A stretch of DNA of 64,000 nt from Neobacillus kokaensis (GTDB taxonomy: Bacteria; Bacillota; Bacilli; Bacillales; Cytobacillaceae), in the NCBI RefSeq assembly GCF_014656545.1, contig NZ_BNDS01000008.1, positions 1-64,000 of the forward strand, read 5' to 3'. Of the stretch, positions 1-7,255 are shown one piece after another (within the stretch, counting starts at the first letter, position 1; the number at the start of each line of letters is the position of its first letter). The notes under the pieces are model-generated. The model worked only from the letters and a program-made list of their open reading frames with translations. It was not told the origin of the DNA and did no database searches. The position numbers were made by a program, and so were the translations under genes.

Positions 1-95
1 TCCTTTTTGGGCAATGCAACAACTCTCCATTGACCAAAAGACAGGAAAAATCTCTCGGGCGGGCAATGCAACACGACAAAACTCTTAAGGTTCCC

Positions 96-340
96 CACCA
101 AACAAACGTTTATTTGAAAATGCTATATGACGCACTTCTAAAAGGTATTGTACATTTAGCAATATCAATTTTTGTCACTCATACAAACGTTTATTTAGTT
201 TGTGCCAAATCCTATATATATCAACGTTTCTCCTCTTCAGTTACAAAGAATAGCGACGAAATTTGGCGGCCATTATATTTTCATTTCAGCATCTTTACTT
301 CCACCATCTGCTATTGACTTATTCCCTATACCAGTCCTTG
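96..340 (+). repeat. Composite intergenic repeat, copy A (paired AAACGTTTATTT motifs)
   Basis: Two copies of the motif ACAAACGTTTATTT lie at about 108-121 and 185-198, about 77 bp apart. They are followed by TATATATCAACGTTTCTC and TTACAAAGAAT. The same order of blocks recurs at 15330-15530 (copy C), and a related arrangement occurs at 14640-14815 and 21375-21535. A REP-like core follows at 353-372. No gene is visible in 1-377: the open frame crossing it is only the repeat read through. The short string GGGCAATGCAAC occurs twice (9-20 and 61-72). Confidence 0.75.
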
Positions 341-374
341 TCGAGAGAATAAACTCGGGCGGTGACAGGCAGCA
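341..374 (+). repeat. REP-like element R1 (CGGGCGGTGACAGGC)
   Basis: This is a divergent member of a dispersed family whose consensus end is TTCGACAAAATTCGGG followed by (C/T)GGTGACAGGCACC. Here the end reads CTCGGGCGGTGACAGGCAGC. GGTG...CACC is a short inverted repeat typical of REP sequences. Other copies lie near 15.55, 17.8, 21.6, 23.5, 26.16, 27.2, 28.98, 30.58 and 34.43 kb. Confidence 0.65.
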
Positions 375-377
375 GTA

Positions 378-403
378 GTTTGATTCAAAAGCAAAAAGGG
401 TAT
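378..403 (+). promoter_or_regulatory. SigB-type general stress promoter for the usp gene
   Basis: GTTTGA (378-383) and GGGTAT (398-403) are separated by exactly 14 bp. This nearly matches the Bacillus SigB consensus GTTTAA-N14-GGGTAT. It lies 35 bp before the start of a universal stress protein gene, a typical SigB regulon member. The boxes are seen directly; SigB dependence is inferred. Confidence 0.7.
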
Positions 404-438
404 AAATTATATACTCTTAAAACGAAAGGAAGATGAAC

Positions 439-942
439 ATGTATAATCATATCCTTATAGGTTTTAATAGTTCCGAAGACAGTATGAAAGCATTGCAAAG
501 AGCCGCACAATTCTATGCACTGAACCGTGACTGCAAAATTACGGTTGCTCATGTTATTCAAAAGCAAACATCTAATATGGCTTATACTTATTCTGTTGTA
601 CCGAGTGTAACAAGTGTAACAAGTATAAATGGAGGAGTTCCCCCATCCCCCGTTCCACTGCCTAAGACCGAGCTTCCTCCGGAAACACAAGAAACCAGCC
701 CGAACAGTAAGATTTTGGATCAGGCGAAGTCATTTTTAATGAGCCAAGGGGTACCTGCCGAATTTGAGGCATTAGACGGACAGCCTGTTAATGATGACTT
801 ATGTGATTTTGCCTCGGAGCAAGGTGTGGATTTAATTATTGTGGGGAATAGCGGAAAAGGAGCGCTCCAAAAACTGCTAGAGGGCAGTGTCAGTGAAAAG
901 GTAATGAAAAAAGCGGAGATGGATGTCCTTATTGTTAAATAA
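439..942 (+). CDS. Universal stress protein (UspA family)
   Basis: A 167-residue cytoplasmic UspA-fold protein. The N-terminal beta strand reads NHILIGFNSSEDS, and the C-terminal ATP-binding signature is GNSGKG followed by GSVS (about residues 136-152), fitting the G-2x-G-9x-G(S/T) pattern of ATP-binding Usps. A proline-rich insertion with a repeated SVTS string interrupts the middle. The start at 439 is preferred over the ATG at 433 because the ribosome site AAAGGAAG (425-432) would abut the latter and sits 6 nt from 439. A SigB-type promoter lies upstream, fitting a stress role. Family assignment is secure; the specific function is unknown. Confidence 0.92.
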   Translation: MYNHILIGFNSSEDSMKALQRAAQFYALNRDCKITVAHVIQKQTSNMAYTYSVVPSVTSVTSINGGVPPSPVPLPKTELPPETQETSPNSKILDQAKSFLMSQGVPAEFEALDGQPVNDDLCDFASEQGVDLIIVGNSGKGALQKLLEGSVSEKVMKKAEMDVLIVK

Positions 943-951
943 CAGAAACTA

Positions 952-975
952 CCATTGGGGTCAGACCCCCATTTC
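952..975. repeat. GGGGTC/GACCCC palindromic intergenic element
   Basis: The palindrome GGGGTCAGACCCC lies just after the usp stop codon, and the same palindrome in the other orientation occurs at about 21565-21578 next to a REP-like copy. There is no T-run after it, so it is not an obvious intrinsic terminator; it is probably another REP-like class. Confidence 0.45.
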
Positions 976-1052
976 GGTAAAACTTTACTAGGACGGGGGA
1001 TTGGCCCTATTATTAAAACAACAAAAAAATCAATACCTATCTGGAATTATTT

Positions 1053-1081
1053 TTGAACATTCTGTGACAAAGTGTTATAAT
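1053..1081 (+). promoter_or_regulatory. SigA promoter of the small ORF at 1107
   Basis: TTGAAC (1053-1058), a 17-bp spacer and a perfect TATAAT (1076-1081) lie 26 bp before the start of a 30-codon ORF. Geometry and consensus match a vegetative SigA promoter. Confidence 0.7.
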
Positions 1082-1106
1082 AAAAATAACAAAAGGAGTG
1101 GTATCT

Positions 1107-1199
1107 ATGAACAAATGGTCAAAACAAGGATTGATTTTCGCCGCGATTCATACTTTATTTTTCCTTAACTTAGCGTTTGACTTTATTGAATTTTATTAG
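1107..1199 (+). CDS. Small hydrophobic protein (30 aa)
   Basis: A 30-residue ORF, MNKWSKQGLIFAAIHTLFFL followed by NLAFDFIEFY. A charged N-terminus precedes one hydrophobic stretch (about residues 9-27) long enough to span the membrane. It has a good ribosome site (AAAAGGAGTGG, 1091-1101) and a consensus SigA promoter, which argues for real expression despite its size. The family was not recognised; toxin-like, membrane-stress and leader peptides are all possible. No partner gene is evident: the next 440 bp hold no intact gene. Confidence 0.55.
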   Translation: MNKWSKQGLIFAAIHTLFFLNLAFDFIEFY

Positions 1200-1644
1200 A
1201 CTTGCAGATTTGCAATACTCTTCTGAGTGACTGGTATGTTTATATTCTTCTACTATCTTCTCTGCTAATGTTTTGATCTCTCTTCATCTTAGATTCAGAT
1301 TTCCATTTTAAAAAAGGGCATTCGCTGTCTTTAGGCACGAATGTTTTTTTCTGGACGTTTTACTGCAACATTAGATGCTACTAAATGGTAATTAGATAAT
1401 AAACAGGAGCAACCTAAATGTTTTTATTGAGGAATTAGGCTTGTGATCTTCCATAAACGTGCCCTTTAATGGAATAAAAATATTATCAATAGCAGCTTTA
1501 CGCTTTTCTGCTATTGTCACTTGTTGATCGTAACACTTCAGTCAAGAAATTAAAGCTTGATTACAACTCCTCTGATGCTATCCATATCAATATTCTTTCA
1601 GTTCAATCCCGTTGGCAGCTTTCGCTATCATTTTCGAAATCATC
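1200..1644. other. Non-coding stretch with a possible gene remnant
   Basis: No intact gene. A hairpin GCATTCG/CGAATGT followed by seven T (1318-1350) could terminate the small ORF transcript. On the minus strand, frames between about 1630 and 1410 read fragments such as AKAANGIELKEY and TIAEKRKAAIDNIFIPLKG interrupted by stops. This looks like a decayed gene of unknown family. Confidence 0.35.
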
Positions 1645-2133
1645 TTAAACTGTACGTCCATTCGAGATAAGTCCCCGGCCAATAAAGTTTGCAGACACAG
1701 GCTTTTTCCCTGCTTCTCTTGCCCAAATTGATAATTGTCCTATATGGTGAATTTCGTGTGCAATAACATGTCGTATTACCTCACCCCAAGTGTCGGTTAC
1801 AATTCTTCCATCTGGCAGGGTATCGTAAAATAGTTGATTTTCCATACGATCATCCCAGTTATTCGCAAAATTCTCCACTTCCGCACGAAATTCAGCATCC
1901 AATTTCCGAACCTGATTCAAGCTTTTATAATCATCAAAATTCCCCATAAAGTCTGGTTTACCTTGTAAAAGGCGTATCCAGCTCCATTCCACATCAACAA
2001 TATGGAAGAGTGTATGTAGTATACTGCCTACTCCGCCAGTTCTAGTTTGTAAAAGCTCCTCTTCACTTAACTCTTCACACCACTGATACCATTCTTCTCT
2101 GACCATCCAGTTATATAGAAAAAATGTTTTCAA
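1645..2133 (-). CDS. DinB family (DinB/YfiT-like) putative metalloenzyme
   Basis: A 162-residue four-helix-bundle protein of the DinB/YfiT superfamily. The expected metal-ligand histidines are visible: HTLFH at residues 40-44 and HEIHH at 126-130. Members bind a divalent metal and include thiol-dependent transferases, for example bacillithiol- or mycothiol-linked enzymes; several are induced by stress. The motif GGVGSILHTLFHIVDVEWSW is typical of the Bacillus DUF1572/DinB branch. It stands alone between non-coding stretches. Superfamily assignment is good; substrate cannot be told. Confidence 0.85.
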   Translation of the reverse strand: MKTFFLYNWMVREEWYQWCEELSEEELLQTRTGGVGSILHTLFHIVDVEWSWIRLLQGKPDFMGNFDDYKSLNQVRKLDAEFRAEVENFANNWDDRMENQLFYDTLPDGRIVTDTWGEVIRHVIAHEIHHIGQLSIWAREAGKKPVSANFIGRGLISNGRTV

Positions 2134-2304
2134 TGAAAGCCCTCCAGTATTTAGAAAATAAGTTAATTGATTTTGAGAATGAAAGTATTACTTATTCAAT
2201 TTTCTCCTTAAAGCTGCTATCGTTGGTTAAAATAAAATCACTCAAGAACTCCACACTGACTATTTTTATTGAAATATTGTTTTTCGATTAAACGCTCTAT
2301 CATG

Positions 2305-2344
2305 AAAAAAGGACGCAAATCTATATTCCAGAAATGCGTCCTTT
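2305..2344 (-). terminator. Intrinsic terminator of the isochorismatase-like gene
   Basis: Stem GGACGCA (2311-2317) pairs with TGCGTCC (2335-2341). On the minus strand it is followed by six T (2305-2310). It sits 22 bp beyond the stop codon of the gene ending at 2366. Confidence 0.8.
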
Positions 2345-2365
2345 CGGGGAATGAATCAATGGTGT

Positions 2366-2923
2366 TTAATTGGTCACGTAATCAAGAAAAGCATCGGTTG
2401 TCTTAATTGTTGCATATAAGCTTTCAAGCGCTGCCATGTATGCATAATGGACACTTTCTGCATCAATGGTTTTATTGTTAAAGGTGAGATCAGGACATGT
2501 ACATGCATCCTCTATAACCGTACACTTGAACCCAAGGTCAACCGCCGCACGACTTGTTGCATCGATGCACATATGGCTCATCATGCCCACGATTATCACA
2601 TGTTTAATACCTATTCTTTTTAATTCAGCTTCTAAAGACGTATGTAGAAAACTATTCGGAAAATGCTTGACGATCACCGGTTCGTTTTCCAATGGGGCAA
2701 CACTTTGATGAATATGAACCCCTTCTGTGTCTGCTGCAAAAAATGGTGCTTGGCTATCTTCGAAAATGTGTTGAATGTGAAAAAGGGGAAGATTGTTATC
2801 ACGAAAATAATCTAAGATTACCCGTGCATTATTCGCAGCTTTCTCTGTTTCATGGAGTGCCATTTTACCGCCTGGAAAATAATCATTTTGAATATCAACC
2901 AATATTAGTGCCGTTTTATCCAT
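2366..2923 (-). CDS. Isochorismatase-family cysteine hydrolase
   Basis: A 185-residue alpha/beta cysteine hydrolase. The catalytic triad of the family is visible: Asp10 in LVDIQNDYF, Lys86 in VIVKHF and Cys119 in MMSHMCIDAT. The family hydrolyses amide, imide or vinyl-ether bonds (nicotinamidase, N-carbamoylsarcosine amidase, isochorismatase); this branch is usually annotated only as cysteine hydrolase. Strong ribosome site AGGAAGGAGCT lies before the ATG. It is a single-gene unit closed by its own terminator. Fold and catalysis are well supported; the substrate is unknown. Confidence 0.88.
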   Translation of the reverse strand: MDKTALILVDIQNDYFPGGKMALHETEKAANNARVILDYFRDNNLPLFHIQHIFEDSQAPFFAADTEGVHIHQSVAPLENEPVIVKHFPNSFLHTSLEAELKRIGIKHVIIVGMMSHMCIDATSRAAVDLGFKCTVIEDACTCPDLTFNNKTIDAESVHYAYMAALESLYATIKTTDAFLDYVTN

Positions 2924-3100
2924 CTTGTTAGCTCCTTCCTCTTGAAAAGAATTGAATCTTTTGTAAGTATATTCGCCATCAATATAAAATTGCCTCCTTG
3001 AAAAAGGCCCAATTCATTAAAAAAGCGAACTTCTTGCTCTAGAAATACGCAAGATTGCTGAGGAGCGGTAGAATCCTTTTAACGAGATATCTATAAAAAT

Positions 3101-3132
3101 GGAGTACTTCCTTTTTTTTAACGAAGTACTCC
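3101..3132. terminator. Hairpin GGAGTACTTC/GAAGTACTCC, possible bidirectional terminator
   Basis: A perfect 10-bp inverted repeat (3101-3110 with 3123-3132) with a T-rich loop. On the minus strand it is followed by ATTTTTAT, on the plus strand by CCCCTTTTTTT about 7 nt on. It could end the decayed VOC gene to its right. Confidence 0.55.
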
Positions 3133-3263
3133 TTATTCCCCTTTTTTTAATATAAAAAATATCCTAGATCAGAAAGCAGTTGTTTTAATCTTCTTGCTTC
3201 ATTAGCAAAGGGAGAACTGCCAAGAAGAATGCTAACCGTTGCCTGTGATGACAGTGTGCATCG

Positions 3264-3640
3264 TCAGAGATTTTGCACAATCTGAATTGGATTATCGTCC
3301 GGATCTGCAATCCAGGCAATGAGCAGCCGACCGAGCCATTCGTGCGGTGAGACCAGGGCTTTGGCACCATTCGAGATGACGGTTTTAAAGGCTGCAGCTG
3401 TCCATAAAATCACTGCAACGCGCTGTCCATGAGACACTGGGTCGAGGCCATGATCATCGCGTGCAAGGAAACAGATGCGATGCCTATTCTATAGTCATCG
3501 AGAACCAAATCAATATGAATTGGTTCGCCATCGTTTGGCACTCGGAAGGTCTCGGTAAATCCCAGACTCTCGTAGAACGTAGCTGCTCTCACTACATCCG
3601 AGCTGAACAGAATAACTTGGGGATTACGGAAGATCGACAA
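3264..3640 (-). pseudogene. VOC (glyoxalase/bleomycin resistance-like) protein, frameshifted
   Basis: The N-terminal half reads SIFRNPQVILFSSDVVRAA and runs to RIGIASVS. The homologous sequence then continues in another frame as ARDDHGLDPVSHGQRVAVILW and onward to HEWLGRLLIAWIADPDDNPI, ending QIVQNL at 3264. The break is a single-base shift near 3465-3475 (a run around TTTCCTTGC). The true start is TTG at 3640, 6 nt after AGGAGGTG; an upstream in-frame ATG at 3664 lacks a ribosome site. Repairing the shift gives about 125 residues, normal for a one-domain VOC protein. A sequencing error cannot be excluded. Confidence 0.8.
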
Positions 3641-3873
3641 TTTGTAACACCTCCTATTGTTCAAGTTGGAGCGAGAACCATTAATTATTAGTTCAATTGT
3701 TTCGTGAAAAATCCTTTTTTTTATTCAATTAAACGCCCCGATTTTGGAAGACTGCTCTATGGAAATTAATTAACCTTATATAACACCTAATACATTTTTG
3801 ATTATTTCAAATGTATTAAGCGGTACAACAGTCTGTCATTCAGTGTTAAAAACTATTTCAAGGATGGTACATT

Positions 3874-4059
3874 TCATTGGCCGTAATCACTGACATTTGA
3901 AAATGGAATTCCATCGAACCTTTTGATGATTTCAATGGCAAAATCGTATTCCTGCAACTGGTTCATTTTCTGACGAATTAACCAACTAATATAATCTTGA
4001 TCCTCGATGACGACCCAAGAAACTAGTTTTCCTTTATACCTACCAAAACTAAAATCCAT
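3874..4059 (-). CDS. Small conserved protein resembling the exonuclease X-like C-terminal domain
   Basis: A 61-residue protein beginning MDFSFGRYKGKLVSWV, with DQDYISWLIRQK in the middle. The pattern FG(R/K)YKGK...YISWL resembles the short DUF3820 / exodeoxyribonuclease-X C-terminal-like module found alone or appended to exonucleases; this link is by eye and tentative. It has a good ribosome site, GGAGGGAG, 4 nt before the ATG. No partner gene is adjacent, and the next gene upstream is separated by a terminator. Confidence 0.6.
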   Translation of the reverse strand: MDFSFGRYKGKLVSWVVIEDQDYISWLIRQKMNQLQEYDFAIEIIKRFDGIPFSNVSDYGQ

Positions 4060-4202
4060 GACACTCCCTCCATTCCATCGGCATTTAAACCTCTCTATTT
4101 CTATATAGGTTCATGGACCTTAGGAAGGCGCCTATTTAACCAAACCGACATGAAATTTACTATTTTTGCATTCTCTTCCCTACTAACCTAGTTTATGAAC
4201 CA

Positions 4203-4254
4203 AAAAAGGACGGTTCTTATGTCTCATTAAAACAAATGAAAGGCGAGAACCGTC
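4203..4254 (-). terminator. Intrinsic terminator of the YczE-like gene
   Basis: GACGGTTCT (4209-4217) pairs with AGAACCGTC (4246-4254). On the minus strand the stem is followed by CCTTTTTT. The string AGAACCGTC also occurs in the hairpin at 5001-5027 on the other side of the gene, so both ends may derive from a repeated intergenic sequence. Confidence 0.7.
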
Positions 4255-4320
4255 TCATGTATCATCTAAGGGATGCTGCACTTGAATAGTAAAAAATTTT
4301 AAAACGTGACACCATACTAA

Positions 4321-4956
4321 CTAACCACTTATATTTTTCTGAACCCCTTTATTATCAACCAATTCTAGAATTTTTTTAAAAGCCAACAGGGATTTTTGAA
4401 AAACTGGGCTTAATATGAATGTGTATAAAAACGTGACGATAAACACAGGTCCACCTAAAAAATAACCTAAAATAAGGACTAAAGTTTCTACAATGATTCG
4501 TGCGTAGCTGACTGATAAACCTGTCATATCGGAGATAGAAAGCATAAATCCATCTCTTGGGCCTGCTCCGAAACCTGCTGCTACATACATACCTGCTCCT
4601 ATTCCTGTAATAACGATTCCTGATAGGAGGATAATATAGTCTAGCCAAGTATTAGTTGCCGCAGGCAGGATATCTGTCCATAGGAAAAAGTCAGTGATCG
4701 GTCCAATTAGCAATGCATTTGGGATTGTGCCTACATGTATATAGCGGCGATTGACAAAAAATGAAAACAGTAAAAGCACTAAACCACATAGCACACCCCA
4801 TGTTCCTATTGATAGCCCGAACCTTTGATACAGCGCTACGTTTAAAACATCCCATGGATGTAACCCAAGATGTTTTACCTTTATTGCTATTGCAATACCT
4901 AGACCATAAAGAACTAATCCTATTAGTAAATATAGATAACGAAGGAAAGCAATAAT
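4321..4956 (-). CDS. YczE/YyaS/YitT-type integral membrane protein with a non-canonical start
   Basis: About 212 residues with at least five membrane segments. The family-typical N-terminal pattern is present: IAFLRYLYLLIGLVLYGLG, then LGLHPWDVLNVAL, with GFGAGPRDGFML and the G-PRD motif further on. The frame is open from 4968 but holds no ATG, GTG or TTG until GTG 4794, which lies inside the conserved domain. A good ribosome site (AAAGGGG) sits 6 nt before ATT 4956, so I place the start there. Either ATT is used or a point change destroyed the start. The function of this family is unproven; some members neighbour transporters. Confidence 0.7.
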   Translation of the reverse strand: MIAFLRYLYLLIGLVLYGLGIAIAIKVKHLGLHPWDVLNVALYQRFGLSIGTWGVLCGLVLLLFSFFVNRRYIHVGTIPNALLIGPITDFFLWTDILPAATNTWLDYIILLSGIVITGIGAGMYVAAGFGAGPRDGFMLSISDMTGLSVSYARIIVETLVLILGYFLGGPVFIVTFLYTFILSPVFQKSLLAFKKILELVDNKGVQKNISG

Positions 4957-5000
4957 TATCCACCCCTTTCAAAATATTCACTCTGCAATAAGTGCAGAAA

Positions 5001-5034
5001 GAAGCAAGAGAACCGTCCCCTTGCTTCTTTTGTT
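5001..5034 (-). terminator. Intrinsic terminator at the end of the PTS operon
   Basis: GAAGCAAG (5001-5008) pairs with CTTGCTTC (5020-5027), an 8-bp stem directly after the IIA stop codon. T-tracts are short on both strands (TTTCT on minus, TTTTGTTT on plus), so readthrough into the YczE-like gene is conceivable. Confidence 0.6.
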
Positions 5035-5442
5035 TCATATTTGAAAGGCATTTTTATCAAATAAGGATAGTGATTGGTTGGCTTCTTTTATTGAGTTTTC
5101 CACTAAATCTTCAGTGTTGGTTCCTTCTAGCCTAGATAAACTTAACTGTAATAACAGGGGTAAGTTGGTACCGCTTATAACTCTGATATTTTCATTATTA
5201 AGAGATAATAACACAGCTGCTTTGTAAGGTGTTCCTCCAGGTATATCGGTTAAGATGATGAAAGATTGGCAACCAGTTAATTGATTAATAGCGTGATTGA
5301 GCTCCTCTGTTAAGTTCTCTTGGGACATTCCTTCCAGAAAATCAATAGATACATAATTTTCAGCTTCCCCTGCTATTAATTTTAAGGAACTCGTCAAACC
5401 AGAGGCGAAGTTTGCATGCCCAGTTAAAATTAATCCAATCAT
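5035..5442 (-). CDS. PTS mannose/sorbose-family EIIA component
   Basis: A 135-residue cytosolic EIIA of the Man family. The phosphorylated histidine is His9 in LTGHANFASGL, and ILTDIPGGTPYKAA is the usual loop that shields the active site. It accepts phosphate from HPr and passes it to the IIB protein encoded at 9652. It is the last gene of the operon, with ribosome site AAAGGAG 5 nt before its ATG. Together with IIB, IIC and IID it completes one transporter; Enzyme I and HPr must be encoded elsewhere. Component identity is firm; the sugar is unknown. Confidence 0.9.
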   Translation of the reverse strand: MIGLILTGHANFASGLTSSLKLIAGEAENYVSIDFLEGMSQENLTEELNHAINQLTGCQSFIILTDIPGGTPYKAAVLLSLNNENIRVISGTNLPLLLQLSLSRLEGTNTEDLVENSIKEANQSLSLFDKNAFQI

Positions 5443-5460
5443 ATATTCTCCTTTACTTTA

Positions 5461-6261
5461 TCAATGTCTAATTTTCTTTGCTTTTTCCACTTCTGCTATA
5501 AAAATTTTAGCTTTTTCTTCATCAATAGGATTTTTCATATTCCCATTTTTAACCCATGAACCTACACTAACACCATCATAATATTCTAGTAATCTAGCAA
5601 TATTATTACCCGTAGCTCCACCACCGAGAAAAACTGGTACATTACCTCCAATTTTCTTTCGGATTTTTTGAATGATTTCAATGCTTTCATCTGCGTTTTT
5701 GCCCCCAAGGAATAATCCATCAGCAAAAGCATTTTGAATGGTATCCCATGCAGCAGCTGAAATCTCCTTTCTGCCGATCTGCTCATAATGAATTTCTTGA
5801 ACGTCAGCAAACACGGGAACTTTTGATCCGAGTTTCTTTTTAAGATTACAAATATCTACACATTGGGCCTCTAATAAACCGGCATAGCCAACCTCCACAC
5901 CTGTATATAAATGTTCAACTCGAATAAAATCTGCTCCTATTGCATCAGCAACTGCCAAACTAGCTACACCATCCCAATTGACTAGTATCCCTTGAATCAT
6001 ATTTGGGAACTTTTCTTTCAAAACATATCCTAGGACACTCATATAGGCTATTGTTTCGGGGTTAGCAATTTGTTTAACTGGAGCATCATTTCTATTTTGA
6101 ATAATATATCCATCGAACCCATTTCGTTGTAACATGGCAACTTCTTCAACCGAAATTTGAATAATTTCTTCAAACGGCATACCACTATGCCTAAAGCTAC
6201 CAGGCATTGGTTCGGGTTGAAGCATTGCTAAGGCATATGGTGCTCTCTTATCCTTAAACAT
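5461..6261 (-). CDS. BtpA/SgcQ family TIM-barrel protein
   Basis: 266 residues related to BtpA (named for a photosystem I biogenesis role in cyanobacteria) and to SgcQ of the enterobacterial sgc sugar operon. Diagnostic stretches are LQPEPMPGS near the N-terminus, NWDGVASLAVADAIGADFIR, and the C-terminal phosphate-binding-like VFLGGGATGNNI with DGVSVGSW. The fold is a TIM barrel resembling aldolases and phosphate-binding enzymes. It overlaps the preceding gene by 8 bp, so translation is probably coupled. In PTS operons such proteins are thought to act on the phosphorylated sugar; the reaction here is unknown. Confidence 0.8.
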   Translation of the reverse strand: MFKDKRAPYALAMLQPEPMPGSFRHSGMPFEEIIQISVEEVAMLQRNGFDGYIIQNRNDAPVKQIANPETIAYMSVLGYVLKEKFPNMIQGILVNWDGVASLAVADAIGADFIRVEHLYTGVEVGYAGLLEAQCVDICNLKKKLGSKVPVFADVQEIHYEQIGRKEISAAAWDTIQNAFADGLFLGGKNADESIEIIQKIRKKIGGNVPVFLGGGATGNNIARLLEYYDGVSVGSWVKNGNMKNPIDEEKAKIFIAEVEKAKKIRH

Positions 6262-7219
6262 AAGAATCTCCTTCTAAATTTTTTGCATATTCCAGAGCGA
6301 TAGTAAACATGGCATATGGTGGGATGACACCTTTCTCAGTTATAATTGCCCTTAAATATTTGGGTTCGATTTCTAATAACTTGATACCATCAAAATTTAC
6401 TTTCTTCTTTATTTCTTCCTCCCAATGTAAGGCAATTTTTTGACTGAAGTCATACGGCATTGGTGATAATCTAGTATGCCCCTGGATATTTCTTGTATCT
6501 ACCTTGATCATTGGGGTTAGTGCATATAAAGGTTTATTTAAATGCTCGCATAGTACAGCGAGGATATCCGATCCGATTGTATTAAATACAGTTCCATTCG
6601 GATAAAATGTTTCAGCACCAATAAAGGCTGCTTGGCACTTCTTCAGTACCTCAAACATAGTTGAATCCGGAAAAAAATAAGTGTTATGCTCAGCCTTAAG
6701 GCTGCCTTCAACAAATGGTCTACCACCATCTAAAGCCCTGCTTTCAGCAATATATACGTTCATTTTTTTATTAGCATTTAATATAAATTTATTTAGTGTA
6801 CTTGAATAATCAAACACCATAATCGAGTCATATTGCTCACAAACATTATTTGCATATTCTATAATTTTCGCTATGTCTTCTTCGGCTTTATGAAAATAAC
6901 TATTCAACCGCTCTATTAAAAAACTTTTTACTTGGTTGTATTCCTGTAATCTCATTTGATCCAAACCATTTATCATATAATTTATCGCGTTATAAACAGC
7001 TCTGCTTTGTGAACCTCTAACCGCTTTAAAGTATTTCGCTAATTCTAATGTCTTATCAATTATTTGCGCAGTGCTATCTTCATGGATTGCAATGGAAGCT
7101 ATCATATCTCCAATCATTTCGATATGACGATTAGCACCTAAAACCCTGCTATACCTAATATCATCAAAGTATTGGCAGGACGATTCAGGTAATAAATTTC
7201 TAACTTCCTCCACATTCAT
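6254..7219 (-). CDS. eIF2B-alpha/MtnA-like sugar-phosphate isomerase homologue
   Basis: 321 residues. The C-terminal two thirds match the eIF-2B alpha/beta/delta fold shared by methylthioribose-1-phosphate isomerase and ribose-1,5-bisphosphate isomerase: AESRALDGGRPFVEG corresponds to the ESRP...GR substrate loop, and FIGAETFYPNGTVFNTIG to GAD..NG...NKIG. The usual Asp in GAD is Glu here (GAE), which may change activity. Bacterial homologues isomerise aldose-1-phosphates to ketose phosphates, so an isomerase step on the imported sugar is plausible. It sits between an amidohydrolase and the BtpA-like gene, overlapping the latter. Confidence 0.78.
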   Translation of the reverse strand: MNVEEVRNLLPESSCQYFDDIRYSRVLGANRHIEMIGDMIASIAIHEDSTAQIIDKTLELAKYFKAVRGSQSRAVYNAINYMINGLDQMRLQEYNQVKSFLIERLNSYFHKAEEDIAKIIEYANNVCEQYDSIMVFDYSSTLNKFILNANKKMNVYIAESRALDGGRPFVEGSLKAEHNTYFFPDSTMFEVLKKCQAAFIGAETFYPNGTVFNTIGSDILAVLCEHLNKPLYALTPMIKVDTRNIQGHTRLSPMPYDFSQKIALHWEEEIKKKVNFDGIKLLEIEPKYLRAIITEKGVIPPYAMFTIALEYAKNLEGDSYV

Positions 7220-7255
7220 TTGCTACACGCCCTTAAAAGTTATTTCCCTCTTTTG

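Noticed and set aside
96..200. LexA (SOS) boxes in the AAACGTTT motifs
   Set aside because: The Bacillus SOS box is CGAAC-N4-GTTCG; these motifs lack the flanking C/G and occur as fixed pairs within a repeat rather than at promoters.
30..317. 95-residue frame at the left end
   Set aside because: It is composite repeat copy A read through; related frames appear over copies B and D, showing they come from the repeat.
4691..5038. 115-residue minus-strand frame
   Set aside because: It is a shadow of the YczE-like gene in another frame; the conserved membrane-protein pattern is in the frame reported at 4321-4956.
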